Origin: Otis tarda
Lineage: Eukaryota > Chordata > Aves > Otidiformes > Otididae
Assembly: GCA_026413225.1 (NCBI GenBank)
Contig: CM048591.1
Span: 73,992,052-74,056,051 of the forward strand
DNA: 64,000 bases
Reading direction: 5' to 3'
Position 1 is the stretch's first letter. Each line of letters opens with the position of its first letter. The notes beneath the pieces were generated by a model that was given only the letters and a program-made list of their open reading frames with translations, did not search any database and was not told the origin of the DNA. Shown piece after piece: positions 10,784 through 21,099 of the stretch. The translations under genes were made by a program, and so were the position numbers.

Positions 10784-12110
10784 CTTTCCCCAGCCGGGAC
10801 CTCGCTCTGCCGCAGCTCCTCCTCCTCCTCCTCCTCCCCCAGGGCAGCGGCCGCCCCCTGCCCCCCCACCTCCTCCCAGGGCAGGGGACCCCTAGCCCCC
10901 CGCCCCGGGCACCGCCTGACGTAACCTTCCCGCCCCGCGCACATGGCGGGTGGGGCAGGGGGCCGCAGCGTCCCCTCGACCCCGGCTGCCAGCGGGGAGG
11001 GGACTGCGATCCCCCTCGGCTGCCGTAAAATGGGGGGCACTGAGGAGTGGGGAACGTCGAGGGGCCGGCAGCCAGCTCCACAAGCTGAGAGTCGGGGGCT
11101 GTCGGGACCCCCACGGGGGAGCGCGATCTCATACCCCGCCCCCGCCTTCCCCCAGAGTGCGGGGCGGCTGCCTCCCTCCCGTAGGTGTGGGAGATGGGGG
11201 GCCGCGGCCGGGGGAAGATCTTCTTGCGTGAGGGGTGAATTTGGCTTTCTGCCTGCAGACGGGAAAGGGTGAGGGAGCAGGGAGGGGGGCTGCCCCGATC
11301 CCGCTCCGAGCGGTGGGCTCCCCTCCGGGGTCCGTCCCCTCCGCCGGCCGGGAGCGATCGGTCCGGATGAGGAAGAGGAGCGGTGCCGCAGGAAGTCTGC
11401 CATCCCGCCCCACGGCACCCGGCGGAGCTGCGTGGCTTCTCCCCGCCGGCGGCAGCCTCAGCACCTCGGCGAGACCCAGACGGGACGGGGTACGGGCAGG
11501 GCCTCGCCTCGCCGCTCGGACGGTCCCCAAAAACCAAGCACCTGACTCTTCCTCCCTGCTTCCCACCCTCCCGCTCATCCCTCCTGGACAAAGCGATTCC
11601 CCGCTGCGGACCCCGAGCCCCCCCTCCCCCCACTTCGAGGGGAGGGGGCTTGGCCCCCTTGAAAATTGCGAAAAACCCCCTCGGTTTTGTTCCGCCCCCT
11701 GGAAGCTGCGGGCGGACCTGGGTAAGGGCTGAGGCGAGGTGGGGGGGATTTAAGGCTCCTGCATTCCTGCATTCCCACAGGGCAACGCAGGGAGGGGGGG
11801 CGGCGTTCCGAGGCGGGATAGAAAAAATATTAAGAAAGTTTTTTAATGTTGGTTTTTTTTTTTCTTTTCCTTCTTTTTTTTTTTTCCTCCTCCCCCCTCA
11901 GATATCAGTTCCCTAATCTCTTCTTTTTCAGCTGCCGCAGGAGCAGTATCGGCACTGCAGGGGCACCTTTGTTCCCTCCGGCGTTAACCCCCCCTCGCCC
12001 CCCGCCGCCAGGGTGCACGGACAGTCCCGTCTGGGGAAAGGGGAAAATCGGCCATTTGGTCTCGACGTGTACCCGCGGCCGAGAGGCAGAGGCATCCTCG
12101 GATGAGGAGA
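10784..12110 (-). promoter_or_regulatory. CpG-island promoter of the INK4a-position gene
   Basis: Dense CpG and GC-rich sequence directly upstream (minus strand) of the MESPGG start, also covering the exon itself. Long open frames on both strands here are by-products of high GC. No TATA box is obvious near the start codon, as expected for a CpG-island promoter. A T-rich interruption lies at about 11840-11885. Confidence 0.6.
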
Positions 12111-13929
12111 AATAAATACGAATTAAACCCTGGGTAGGCAAGTCAGAGGTTCCCTGAAATTTCCCCGTTTGGGGGCTTTCTGGGCCTCCCTCGGGAAGTT
12201 TTAGGGGAAAACGGGAGATATTTGAGGGGTGCTCGGGTGAGGCGACACCCTCGCTCGGCAGGGACCCGCGGGCCGGCCCACACGCATCGTGGGTTTGCTG
12301 CAGCGCATGGTGCCGAGCAGACGCCAGGGCTGGCGGGTGGTTAAAAAAAAAAAAATTAGAAACCCCAACAAAAAAAAAAAATTAAAAGTGGATTTTTTAA
12401 AAGTCCACCAAATCTGAGAAATTGAGAGGGAATCCCTCACCTGACAAGACCAGTGCCCTCCAGTCCTTCGTGTGCTCTCTGCTATCAATGATACTCATGT
12501 AGACATACATCCAAAGATAAAACCTCACTGGTCAACCGTGTCAGGTGTCTTAAAATTTCAAATAAATAGTGAGGCACGACAGGGTTGCATATTATCGCTG
12601 CTTGATGCTCCTTTATGTGAAGCAGTGTTCATAGTGGATTTTATGTATTTGTGTGTGTGCATATAAATACATGCATACGTGCCTTCTTTTAATGAATATA
12701 TAACTATTTTAAAAATATACACTCACACGTCAACACATTTGTAAATTAAGATGTTACTAGAAAAGCCGCAAGGCCTGTCTGCATGTCCATCCCTGCTAAA
12801 ATCTGTTAAAAGCTAGGAAATTGCAGAATGGCGTAAAACAACAAATACGGTCCCCAATAACGATACCCGACTCTCCAAACCACTCATGAAGCTACTAGAC
12901 CATTAAAAAGACACAATGTTATGTTACATTATTGAAGTCATACGATTTTTTCTCCCCACAAATGCAAATCTCATTTAGCACAATTTTAGTACCAACAGAG
13001 GACCTCATATTAATCGAAACGTAAAAACACACGGTCATATCTGAAGTCAGGGAAGTAATAGCCAAGCCTGTACTAATGTATTTTAAAAACTACCCTTGTG
13101 TTACACTTGCATATTGGGGGAAGGGAGGAGAAATCATCTTCTCTCCCCAACAAAAAAAAACCTTACTGCAGACATATTACCTCCCCCTTAAAAAAAAAAA
13201 AAAAAAAAGAAAGAAAAAAAATAGAGCCACATTAACAGTGTCCCTGTCTTATATTTCTACTTTTATTTATTTGTAAAGTCACTGTTCAACATTACAGGTT
13301 TTTTACACCGAAATGAGATCCATTTTAATACTTCAGTACAGCAATCCTGCTAATTGTTCGAGATCTTTAGATAATAGCATACAGGACGAGAAAAGTAATT
13401 TTCAGTTAGCAAAAGCAGCCATCTTATGCCCTATTTAAGGCTGAGCAAATGTTACCCTTTTAACGAAAAAAAAAAATTTTTTTTAAAGTATTTCGAGACA
13501 TTTGCTTGAGTTATTTTATAATCTAAAGAGTATTTTGGTAATAAGTTTAGGGCTTAATTAGATACTACAAAGAGACCAAGTACAGAAAACATAATACTGG
13601 CATTTCCTCGCCTGTAAATAGGCAAAAGAGGGGCACGAGGGGTGCAACGGAGAGGTTGTGTGGAAGTGACCTGATTTACGATTAAGGGTGAGGGGGAAAT
13701 ACTTGTTTGGAGTTATGCTATAAATGAAGAAAAATCGATGAATTGAAATAGTTGAACAGTATCCTTCTACTCTTCAGCTTCGAATGTCAGTATATTTGCA
13801 AAGATAATTGTCCTCATTACACATATTGGGCAAGAACAAGAAAATCTAGCACCTTAATTTTAGGAGCTGTGCCGTTCAGTTTCTTCTGAAAATAAAATAA
13901 AATTAAAACCAAAATAAAACAAAACCCCA

Positions 13930-14050
13930 ATCACCCCCCTAAAAAAAAAAAAACAAACACAAAAAAAACTAAAAAAAACCAAACAAAAAAAAACCCCAAA
14001 CAAACAAAAAACCCCACCGCAACCCACCCAAACCAACCCCCAACCCAGCA
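13930..14050. repeat. A/C-rich low-complexity tract
   Basis: Runs of A interleaved with CCCC, CAAA and ACCC units. It gives spurious T/G-coded open frames on the opposite strand and looks like a degenerate AAAC/AACCCC simple repeat. Confidence 0.8.
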
Positions 14051-14601
14051 ACCTGTAATAATAAAGAATAAATACTTCGATTTATTTTTCTCGAGTCCTG
14101 TGATATAAAATTGCACAGAGAGATTTTCTGAATGTAATATACTGCACTAAATAGGTGTGAAAATATCCCCAGGTATTTTCACATTTTTCTTAGAAATCTT
14201 CCAGAAAATCTTAGGTGCATACTATTTCGGTCCCTCGTTTTGGGCTGTGGAGTCACTGGAAAGTAAAAGGACCCGATGGCTCTGGCTAATCACCTAATCG
14301 TTTACGAAAAACAATTAAACATTCATCAGGCAAAATACTCCCTTCCTTAAAAACCAAACAGCGCAGCAAAGGCAAATACCAAATTAAGACACACATACAC
14401 ACAAAAGGCAAAACAAATAAAATATCGCTAATCGCCCTAAGAAATGAATAGATTTAGATATTGCAAGAAAAAGGCGCCCCTGCCCGCCAGTTTCCGAGTG
14501 TCGGTCCCCCGCCTCGGACCCACTCGGGGCTCGGAGGCAGCTTCGTGGGCGCTGCTTCGGCGAAAGGCTTTCTAACCCTGCCCCAGAAGCGTGGCATTTC
14601 C

Positions 14602-14645
14602 CTTTGTTCCATCTACTTAATTAAGCAATTTAATTTTGAACAAAG
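14602..14645. promoter_or_regulatory. inverted CTTTGTTC/GAACAAAG motif pair around a TTAATTAA palindrome
   Basis: CTTTGTTC at 14602-14609 and its exact reverse complement GAACAAAG at 14638-14645 flank CTTAATTAAG, a perfect 10-bp palindrome at 14616-14625. The arms match SOX/TCF-LEF HMG-box consensus and the centre matches homeodomain sites. The symmetry is seen directly; enhancer function is inference. Confidence 0.3.
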
Positions 14646-14725
14646 CTTGAGAATAGGACCCGTCTCTCTAAATAGGAAATGAGGGGGAAAAAAAGAGCTG
14701 GTTTTTTTTTCTGTATTTCCAAACT

Positions 14726-14741
14726 CCCCCCCCCCCCCCCC
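14726..14741. repeat. 16-base C run
   Basis: A homopolymer C tract following AAACT. Its opposite strand is a G run that could form a quadruplex. Length is prone to sequencing and assembly error. Confidence 0.8.
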
Positions 14742-15420
14742 GATATAGATTTCCATCAAATTTGAACACAAAGCCACACTCTTCCTGCAGACTGTGGCCC
14801 GAAATGCTACGGGTTCGGGGTTCGCTGTCTCCAAGCCCCCAAAATATTTATGCCCTACTTTTGTGACTGTAATGTTGTTTCATCCTATTATGCAAGGAGC
14901 AAGGGAAAATATCATCTTTGTGAAAATATACTTTTTTTTTCTTAGATTAAACACACACCCTTGTTTTACTCCTCCCCAGCCCCTTACAGAACGAGATTTT
15001 CAGCACATTTCAGGGACTGTTTTAGACCTAACTTGCATTTTAGAAGAACTCGATCTCCCCGGTGAAAAGCTCGGGGGGAAAAAAAAAAAAACACAACACA
15101 AAATAAAACAAAAAAAAAACCACCCACAAGAGAACCCCCATAAATCAGCATTATTTACAGCAAATGTGGAAATAGGGAGAAACAATAATTGCTACAGTCT
15201 GATCCACAAGAGTGTTCTGTCCTTTGTACAGAGAATTTACACCGAGATAATCGGCATCTTCCTATTTTGTTTTACATTCGAGATTCGTGCATTTCAGGTC
15301 AGATGAAGTTTGTACTTTCTTTTTCCCCCACCTAGTGTAAGATGAAGAAATTAGGCCTACTGCAAATGAAAGAAACGAGGGATTTGAAGGTGAGAGCAAA
15401 CACTGAATATAGTTTTGGAT

Positions 15421-15482
15421 TTATATATATATGTGTGTGTGTGTATTTATATATATATTTATATACACACACGTGTATATAT
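15421..15482. repeat. TA/TG/CA compound microsatellite
   Basis: TATATATATATG, then GTGTGTGTGT, then TATATATATATTTATATA, then CACACACGTGTATATATG: alternating purine-pyrimidine DNA in the ARF intron about 1.1 kb from exon 1-beta. A shorter TA repeat lies at 15612-15650. Confidence 0.9.
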
Positions 15483-16556
15483 GTGTCTGCATCTCCCCTC
15501 ATTTGATATTAAAAAAGCGCTAAAAGTGATCTAATCAGACTCTGCAGCAGGCAAACTGTGAATTGCTTTAACTCCACACTTCGAGTCCTTTAGCTTGAAG
15601 GGTTTGATTTTTTAATATATATTTTATATATATATACATTTATGTATAAAAAATGTAATCTCTATTTTTGTAGATATTTTCAGGTAAATATTTCTGCTTT
15701 CTTTCTCTTCTACCTCTGATCTCCTCCACTCTGCGCTCTGGATTACAGGAGGTCGTGGACTCCTCTCATGACTCCCTACGAGGATTTTGCAGAACAATCC
15801 ACAAATACCCACCAAAATTAATATTCGCTTTATGTTTCACTCTCTCTCTAGACACGTGCAGTGGCCGAGGCCTAAGCTGTGCCCTGCAGACCCACAACAA
15901 TCCGAATTTGCATTCTGCAACCAGGAAAAAGTCTCTAAAAGCGCCCGAGCCTCGGGTGTCTCTCCAGGTCCTTTACTTGTGTATTTTAACGGCTGCCCGG
16001 CCGCTCTGACCCTTTATCGCGCATATTCATACAAAAGCAGGGGAAGGCATAGCAGGCCACAGTATTTCACTGTCGTTTGCAACAGTGGAAAGTAATGCAG
16101 ACTCGGAAAACAGTGGCCATTTTCTCTCTTCGAAGGAATAGTTATGTTCCTTGTTCGCAAGGAACCGTCTGCAAACGTTGGTAAGGGGTGGTGGGTTTAA
16201 TTTTTTTGTGTTTCAAAATGAGCCACAGAGAAAAAGAAAAGAAAAACTCCTCGGGAGGGGGGAGGAGGGAGGCAGAAATAAGTTACAGTAACTTTTCCAG
16301 GACCTGTTGTTTCCTACTGCGTTTAAAAAAAAAAAAAAAAAAGGATAAACCCCACGCCTGTGCGAACCTCAGGCGTCTCCCGTGTAACCTGGGCTCCGCG
16401 GCCCTGCGCCACCGGGTGCGGGGCCTCCGCCGGCAGCGGGCTGGCCCCGCGCCCCCTACTCCCCGTCGGACCGGCCGCCACCGTGTCATGTGCCTCCCAC
16501 CCCCCGGCTCCTCCCCCCCCCGCCATCCCCCCGAGCAGTCCCGCTCCCCGTGGGCC

Positions 16557-16739
16557 CTACCTGGGCCGGGGGCTGCGGCGGGGCCTCCTCCGCAGGACCA
16601 GCAGCAGGGCCAGGCCCGGCGGCCGGTGCCGGCCCAGAGCCCCGACGACGCCGCGGAGGATGCGCCAGCCCAGGGCCCGGGCCCGGCGCCGGCTGCGGGC
16701 CCGCCGAAAGCGAACAGTGCACCTTATTCGGGGAGGCAT
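16557..16739 (-). CDS. CDKN2A: ARF exon 1-beta (p7ARF-like, 60 residues)
   Basis: The first exon of ARF, the nucleolar protein that binds MDM2 and stabilises p53. The ATG at 16739 begins MPPRIRCTVRFRRARSRRR, aligning with the MDM2-binding N-terminus of human p14ARF (RIRC-TVRFRRAR against RFLV-TLRIRRAC). Of 60 residues, 21 are arginine and none is lysine. A hydrophobic LALLLVL lies at about 43-49. The exon ends CCC AG|GTAGGG (donor GT 16560-16559), phase 2. Splicing to the 7979 acceptor gives AGG then TGA; reading through the donor gives AGG then TAG. Both end the protein after residue 60. This matches the published truncated chicken p7ARF. Val9 and Arg10, the sites changed in chicken sex-linked barring alleles, are the wild-type residues. 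The start context is weak (C at -3 and +4). Coordinates include the in-exon/intron TAG; spliced coding ends at 16561. Confidence 0.92.
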   Translation of the reverse strand: MPPRIRCTVRFRRARSRRRARALGWRILRGVVGALGRHRPPGLALLLVLRRRPRRSPRPR

Positions 16740-18170
16740 GGGCGCGCGGGAGCCCCCGCCGTGCCGCGCTAGAAAAACCTCCCCGGTGGGGCCCCGACGG
16801 TGAATCGGCCCCGCTCACCCTCCATTCATTGGAGAGGATTTTCTTTTTTTCTTTTTTTTTTCCTTCTTCTTCTTTTTTTTTTTGTCTCTTTTCCGTTTGA
16901 CGAATTTCGACTCCCCATTTCGACTTACCTCCCTCCCTCCGCCCTCTCCCCCTCCCTCCTCTGCCTTTAAACGCCTCCCATGATGATGGCTCCCGCCTCC
17001 AAAGCGGGCCCAGGAGGACCGTCAACGGGGCATGGGGAGCGGGGAGCGGGGAGGCCGCCGGCTCCTTTCCCCTCCCACCAGCTCGCCCCGGAGACCGGCA
17101 CCGCCACCGAACGGGCGCGGGGGCCGGCCAATCCCAGGGCGCTCCCCTGCTTTCAAATAAAGCCTTGACGACATGTCCTTGCCCCCCCTCCCCCCGCGCC
17201 TGTCCCCTCCAAACACGCTCCGTTCGGGGAGGGTGTGCTATTTTGTTTTGGTTTGGTTTTATTTTCCCTTGGTTGGCTGGTTTTGGAATCCGCGCCCCTC
17301 GACGGGGCGGGGGATGCGGCGGTTCGGCACACGGCGACCCTCGCCCGTCCCCCCGTGGGTTGCATTGGTGTCCCGGGGTGGGGGCTGGGGGGGTGGCTAG
17401 CGGATCCCTGCCTCTTTAAAAGCGCAGGCCAGCATTGGCCCGGGCGAGCAGCTATTTCCTTGTCACATGGTCATTTGAACGCGACGCGGGGCCGTTGCGT
17501 AGCGGAGCGAGGAAAAAAAAAAAAAAAAAAAAAAGCGGATCTCTTCTCCCCCCACCGGTAACTGAAACGGGTAATTAACTATTTCCTCTCCGCCGACCTC
17601 GTCCCCGGGAGCGCTCCCGCGGTGCCAGACCGCTTTGTTTTCGGTTGGAAGGGTGAGATTTTGGCGGCGGGTGAGGGGCGGGGAAGCACCGGAGTAACCC
17701 GCCACTGCTCCCCGGCTCCGGGGGCTGCCGCATCCCTGGGCGGCTGGGAGGAGACGTGAGGGTCTCACTCCCCGTCCCTCCATACCGTCCCGTCCCCCTC
17801 CCCGGAAGCCCCCCTGCATGCCCCCTCCCGGGGTGCGGAGTACCCCCATGCGGGGATGGGTGACGGGAGGAGTGGGTGCAGGTCCTGGGGGAGCATCCTC
17901 GCCCTCCCTAGGTGTGGAGGGGGCCTGGCCCGTCCCTGGGGGGCCGCAGGGACCGCAGGGAGCCGGCAGGGAAGACGCCGAGGTAGGGGAGGGGGCAAAC
18001 AAACCCCTCCTTCTCTCGGCTGGCCGGTAACGCAGGTGCCGGTAGAAATCTCCCTCTTCTGCCGGGCGCGGAGAGACCCTGGCAGCAGCGCGAAGAAAGA
18101 AGAGCCTGTGACGGTTTCTCCTGGACCGAGTCCGACTTCAAGCCTGGGAAACGGGTGAGTGAAAACAGCC
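16740..18170. promoter_or_regulatory. ARF CpG-island promoter, possibly bidirectional
   Basis: A CpG island upstream of ARF exon 1-beta on the minus strand. It has CCAAT-type elements (CCAAT near 17128 on plus; ATTGG near 17365 and 17434) and an E2F-like TTTTGGCGGC at about 17659-17668; mammalian ARF is E2F-responsive. A 22-base A run lies at about 17513-17534. A consensus plus-strand splice donor (GTGAGT, 18155-18160) at the far edge suggests the island may also start an antisense RNA. Confidence 0.65.
17900..18154 (+). ncRNA. candidate first exon (3' part) of an antisense RNA, ANRIL-like layout
   Basis: The 3' boundary is set by AACGG|GTGAGT (donor GT at 18155-18156), a full match to the intronic donor consensus. 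The 5' end is not defined; the stated start is arbitrary within the ARF CpG island. In mammals ANRIL (CDKN2B-AS1) starts near the ARF promoter and runs antisense through INK4b, and this candidate has the same geometry. The frame that continues into the next candidate exon has no ATG here and a stop at 17984-17986, so coding is not supported. There is no expression evidence. Confidence 0.3.
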
Positions 18171-18603
18171 ATTTCGAAATGAAAGCAGCTTTTCGAGAGA
18201 TGCTTTCTTATTTTTTTTTTCCTCCCCCTCCCGTGGCGACTCCTCTCTGACAAGGCAGGGCGAAATCAAGAGAAAAAAACGCCTCCCTGGGTACGTGACG
18301 GAGGTGCCGGAGGCGGTGGGAGGATGAACCCACACTTTTGGCAATAGAAACCAAATACCCACCAACGCTGAATTGCATGGCCGAGCCGGGCCCGAGAGCA
18401 TCTTGCAAACCCTGCTGCAGGGGGTTGCGTGCTCACATACCCAGTTACATTAAACATAAAAAGCGCGAATTATCTGCCACATCAAACTCAGTGCTTTTAG
18501 GGCTTTCCCTAAATGTGTGTTGCTGTTTGTTGTTAACAAGTGCTCTTCTTCTTCTCAGGGGGGACCCCAAGCCCTGGACCCTCTGCTGCCAGAAGAAGTG
18601 TTG

Positions 18604-18877
18604 GATAAGATAAGGGGTGATGGTTTTAAAACAGAGGGAGGCAGATTCAGATTGGATATTAGGAGGAATTTTTTTTACATTGAGGGTAGTGGAACACTGG
18701 CCCAGGTTGCCCAGAGAGGTGGTGGATGCCCCATCCCTGGAAACGTTCAAGGCCAGGCTGGATGAGGCTCTGAGCAACCTGATCTGATTGGAGATGTCCC
18801 TGCTCCTTGCAGGGGGGTTGGACTGCATGGCTTCTAAAGGTCCCTTCCAACCCAAAATATTCCCTGATTCTATGAAA
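18604..18877 (+). repeat. CR1 LINE 3' fragment, plus strand
   Basis: A short 3'-end CR1 copy starting near AAGGGGTGATGGTTTTAAA and including the typical CCCAGAGAGGTGGTGGATGC and GGAGATGTCCCTGCTCCTTG segments. It ends TGATTCTATGA at 18877. It lies between the ARF promoter island and the INK4b 3' end, within the intron of the proposed antisense RNA. Confidence 0.95.
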
Positions 18878-19099
18878 ATGTGCTCGTGGCAGCCCCATCG
18901 GCCGGGTGGGATGGCATGGGGACCTCTGCTCGCCACGGGGTGAGCACCCCTTGACGGGGGCACAGCCCAGGAAGGGCCTCTGGACCCGCAGTGCCAGGCA
19001 GGGTCACAGCAACTGAGCAGCTCTGGGTTTCAGGGCATGTTCCACTCTTGTGGTGCGGTCAGCCTGGGGAAGTTTGCTATTTCCCTGACAATTTTATGT

Positions 19100-19190
19100 A
19101 TTATTATTATTATTATTATTATCATCAAAATAATAATCATTATCATTATGATTATTATTGCTACTACTACTATTACTATTGTTGTTGCTG
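19100..19190. repeat. ATT/ATC trinucleotide microsatellite
   Basis: Consecutive TTA/TTAT units, then ATCATTATC and ACTACTACT variants, then GTTGTTG: a compound, partly decayed trinucleotide array. Confidence 0.92.
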
Positions 19191-19259
19191 TTTCATAAGC
19201 TGCAATAGAAATACTAAAAATTTTAAACCAAATTCTAGTCCTTGCAGAAAACAACCTTT

Positions 19260-19990
19260 AAAAATAAGGATACTGATCTAACAGAGGTGGGAAGCACAGT
19301 CTATTAGACTCCGACTTCTCTGTAAAGAGGGTGATCAGCCTCTAGCCGTGCCCTCTCTCTGTGTCTGGTCCCAGACCCATCCCGTTTTTCTCAGACATGG
19401 GATGCAGGCACTTGGCAGCTGTGCTCCCAGAGTTGCACTGGGCTCGTGTCTGGCTATGCTGTGTGCTAAGGGTACAATCTCATAAGGTGCTGTCATCGCA
19501 TGTTGTAATTTTTTTTTTCTACTGAAAGATGCGCATAAAAATATATATTCTAGGCATTCTTATAATAAACAAGCATGAATGTAGACTAAATGCAACATCA
19601 TATTTTTATGTACTTTATATACCTATAATGTCATTATAATTAAAGATACGTGTATTATATTAAAAAATGGTTGATGAGCAAATATGCAGGCTTGGTACAT
19701 ACTCGAAATGTTTTTAGTATATAGGCACATTATGCATATTTTTATATCGGTGTTACACAGATGTATTATGTACATTAATGGCGTAATTACATATATACAG
19801 TGTGCCAACTTGTACGAAGTCATTATAAAGCACGCATTGTATGAGACTGTCGTAATAAATTACATATTCCAAGACGTTACATAAAAGTATGGACATTATT
19901 TTTAATGTTTATGTGTGAAACATCTGGAGATCGGACACGCAGCAGCAATGCAAAATGACAGTAAATCTTCTTCCTCTTTCTTCTCTCTGC
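19260..19990. other. AT-rich spacer, no gene
   Basis: Sequence between the trinucleotide repeat and the GC-rich INK4b 3' flank. From about 19,500 it is strongly AT-rich with many TATA and ATTATA words and no coding signal. Its right end is a long pyrimidine tract leading to a plus-strand CTCTCTGCAG acceptor. Confidence 0.6.
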
Positions 19991-19992
19991 AG

Positions 19993-20238
19993 GCAGCTCT
20001 GCAAAGCTTTGCGCCGGGGAAGGAGACCGGAGCGCCCTCGCCGCTGCACCGGGCTGCCCCCTCCCCGCCCCCGAGGTCCGGCACTCTGAGCACGGTCTTG
20101 CGTGGCGCTGGGAGGCAGGCCGGGCCTCCCACTCATGCCATGAGACCTGTCCTCATCACCCCACTCCACCCGCTGCGGCGGATTTACCGGAGGATGCTCA
20201 CGCCCGGGGCCGCTGGTGAAGCGCGGATCGGCTCCCAG
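19993..20238 (+). ncRNA. candidate antisense exon with strong splice sites
   Basis: A 246-bp plus-strand segment bounded by a pyrimidine-rich acceptor ending TTCTTCTCTCTGCAG (AG 19991-19992) and by CCCAG|GTAATT (donor GT 20239-20240). Its length is a multiple of three and one frame is open throughout (82 codons, including HAMRPVLITPLHPLRRIYRR), but no known family is recognised and open frames are common at this GC content. It lies about 860 bp beyond the INK4b stop, on the opposite strand. Part of an ANRIL-like RNA is the favoured reading; chance splice signals remain possible. Confidence 0.35.
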
Positions 20239-20550
20239 GTAATTAATTTATTCGCTCCCCTCCTCCTCCAGCAGCACAGCCCTCACAGCCACCTCTTGTG
20301 ACGACGGCTCGTTCCTTTCCATGCCAAAAGTCTCTCCTTCGAGCATCTTGGGAAACCCTCAGGCGAGTGATTTTTAACTTTTCGTTCCCACGCCGCCTTC
20401 GTTTTGCAACCGTCAACGATTTCTTCAAAATCAGTGGGAAACTCTCAGGGAAGGTCACCCGTCAGTTGGTAAAACACCCTTATGACTTCAAGCGAGGGCG
20501 GTATCGGGCTTGCAGAGACACAAATCGCTCTTTTATTTTCCTCCTTGCAG

Positions 20551-20633
20551 ATCCCACGTCTGCAGCCCCCGCGAGGAGCGACTGGGATGCGCCGCGGGCC
20601 CGTGCACGGACATGCACAGCACCGTACCTGCCG
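20551..20633 (+). ncRNA. candidate antisense exon with strong splice sites (second)
   Basis: An 83-bp plus-strand segment between acceptor TTTTATTTTCCTCCTTGCAG (AG 20549-20550) and donor CCG|GTAAGA (GT 20634-20635). Entered in phase 0 from the candidate exon at 19993-20238 it stays open and leaves in phase 2. A further strong plus-strand acceptor (TTTATTTTTCTTCACAG, AG 20929-20930) would place the next exon antisense to the INK4b 3' UTR. No homology was recognised. Confidence 0.35.
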
Positions 20634-20867
20634 GTAAGAAGAGATCTGCCAAAGCCGCAATCGCACCAGGGAGCCGGGGTTCCCCGCTTCAGCGCCCCTC
20701 GGAGCCTGGTTTAAAACTTGAGCCTGGAAGCAAACGCGGTGCGGCCGGTTCGGGTCCGGCAGCGCCCGCAGACTCTCCCGTCCCTTTCGGACGGAAGGGC
20801 AGGGAAGTGCGTGCGGGGAGGAGGGTAAACAGAAAAAACAGACGCCGTCCTGTCAAAACACGAAGGG

Positions 20868-20873
20868 TTTATT
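20868..20873 (-). terminator. polyadenylation signal of the INK4b-position gene
   Basis: AATAAA on the minus strand about 230 bp past the stop codon, followed by a GT/T-rich downstream element (TGTTTTGAC, then GTCTGTTTTTTCTGTTT) over about 20,828-20,858. Together these form a convincing cleavage/polyadenylation site. A second AATAAA lies nearer the stop at 20914-20919. Confidence 0.7.
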
Positions 20874-20913
20874 GTGCCGTCTTTCCCTGAGGGGAGGGGG
20901 GGTTTCCTTCATA

Positions 20914-20919
20914 TTTATT
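20914..20919 (-). terminator. proximal AATAAA of the INK4b-position gene
   Basis: A minus-strand AATAAA about 180 bp past the stop at 21100. It may act as an alternative proximal signal to the one at 20868-20873. Confidence 0.5.
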
Positions 20920-21099
20920 TTTCTTCACAGTGTTTGAGTCTCGCGTGAAAAAAAAAGAAAAAAAAAAGCGGGGCGCGGAGGGGTGTGGGGGTTGAAGTGC
21001 AAGATGAAGTGGAGAGACGTGCAGGGCATAGCGCACGGAACAAGGCAAATCCCGCAGGTCCTCCTGCACCTGAGCGGGGACATGCGGCGCGTGCATCAC

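Larger units (their letters stand above)
12111..16556. other. ARF intron segment, AT-rich, no coding exon
   Basis: About 4.4 kb between the INK4a-position CpG island and ARF exon 1-beta, transcribed as ARF intron if ARF splices to 7979. It is AT-rich with many homeodomain-like TAAT motifs (for example CTAATCACCTAATCG around 14286), A runs (12342-12355, 12369-12383, 13190-13222), an A/C-rich tract (13930-14050), a C run (14726-14741), and two TA/TG microsatellites (15421-15482, 15612-15650). No exon was recognised. Confidence 0.6.

Noticed and set aside
10141..11418. 425-codon minus-strand open frame over the INK4a-position CpG island
   Set aside because: It overlaps the INK4 exon in another frame, has arginine/proline/glycine-rich composition without family signatures, and is expected where GC is very high. 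At the exon donor it is in phase 2 and would hit the same TGA in exon 2.
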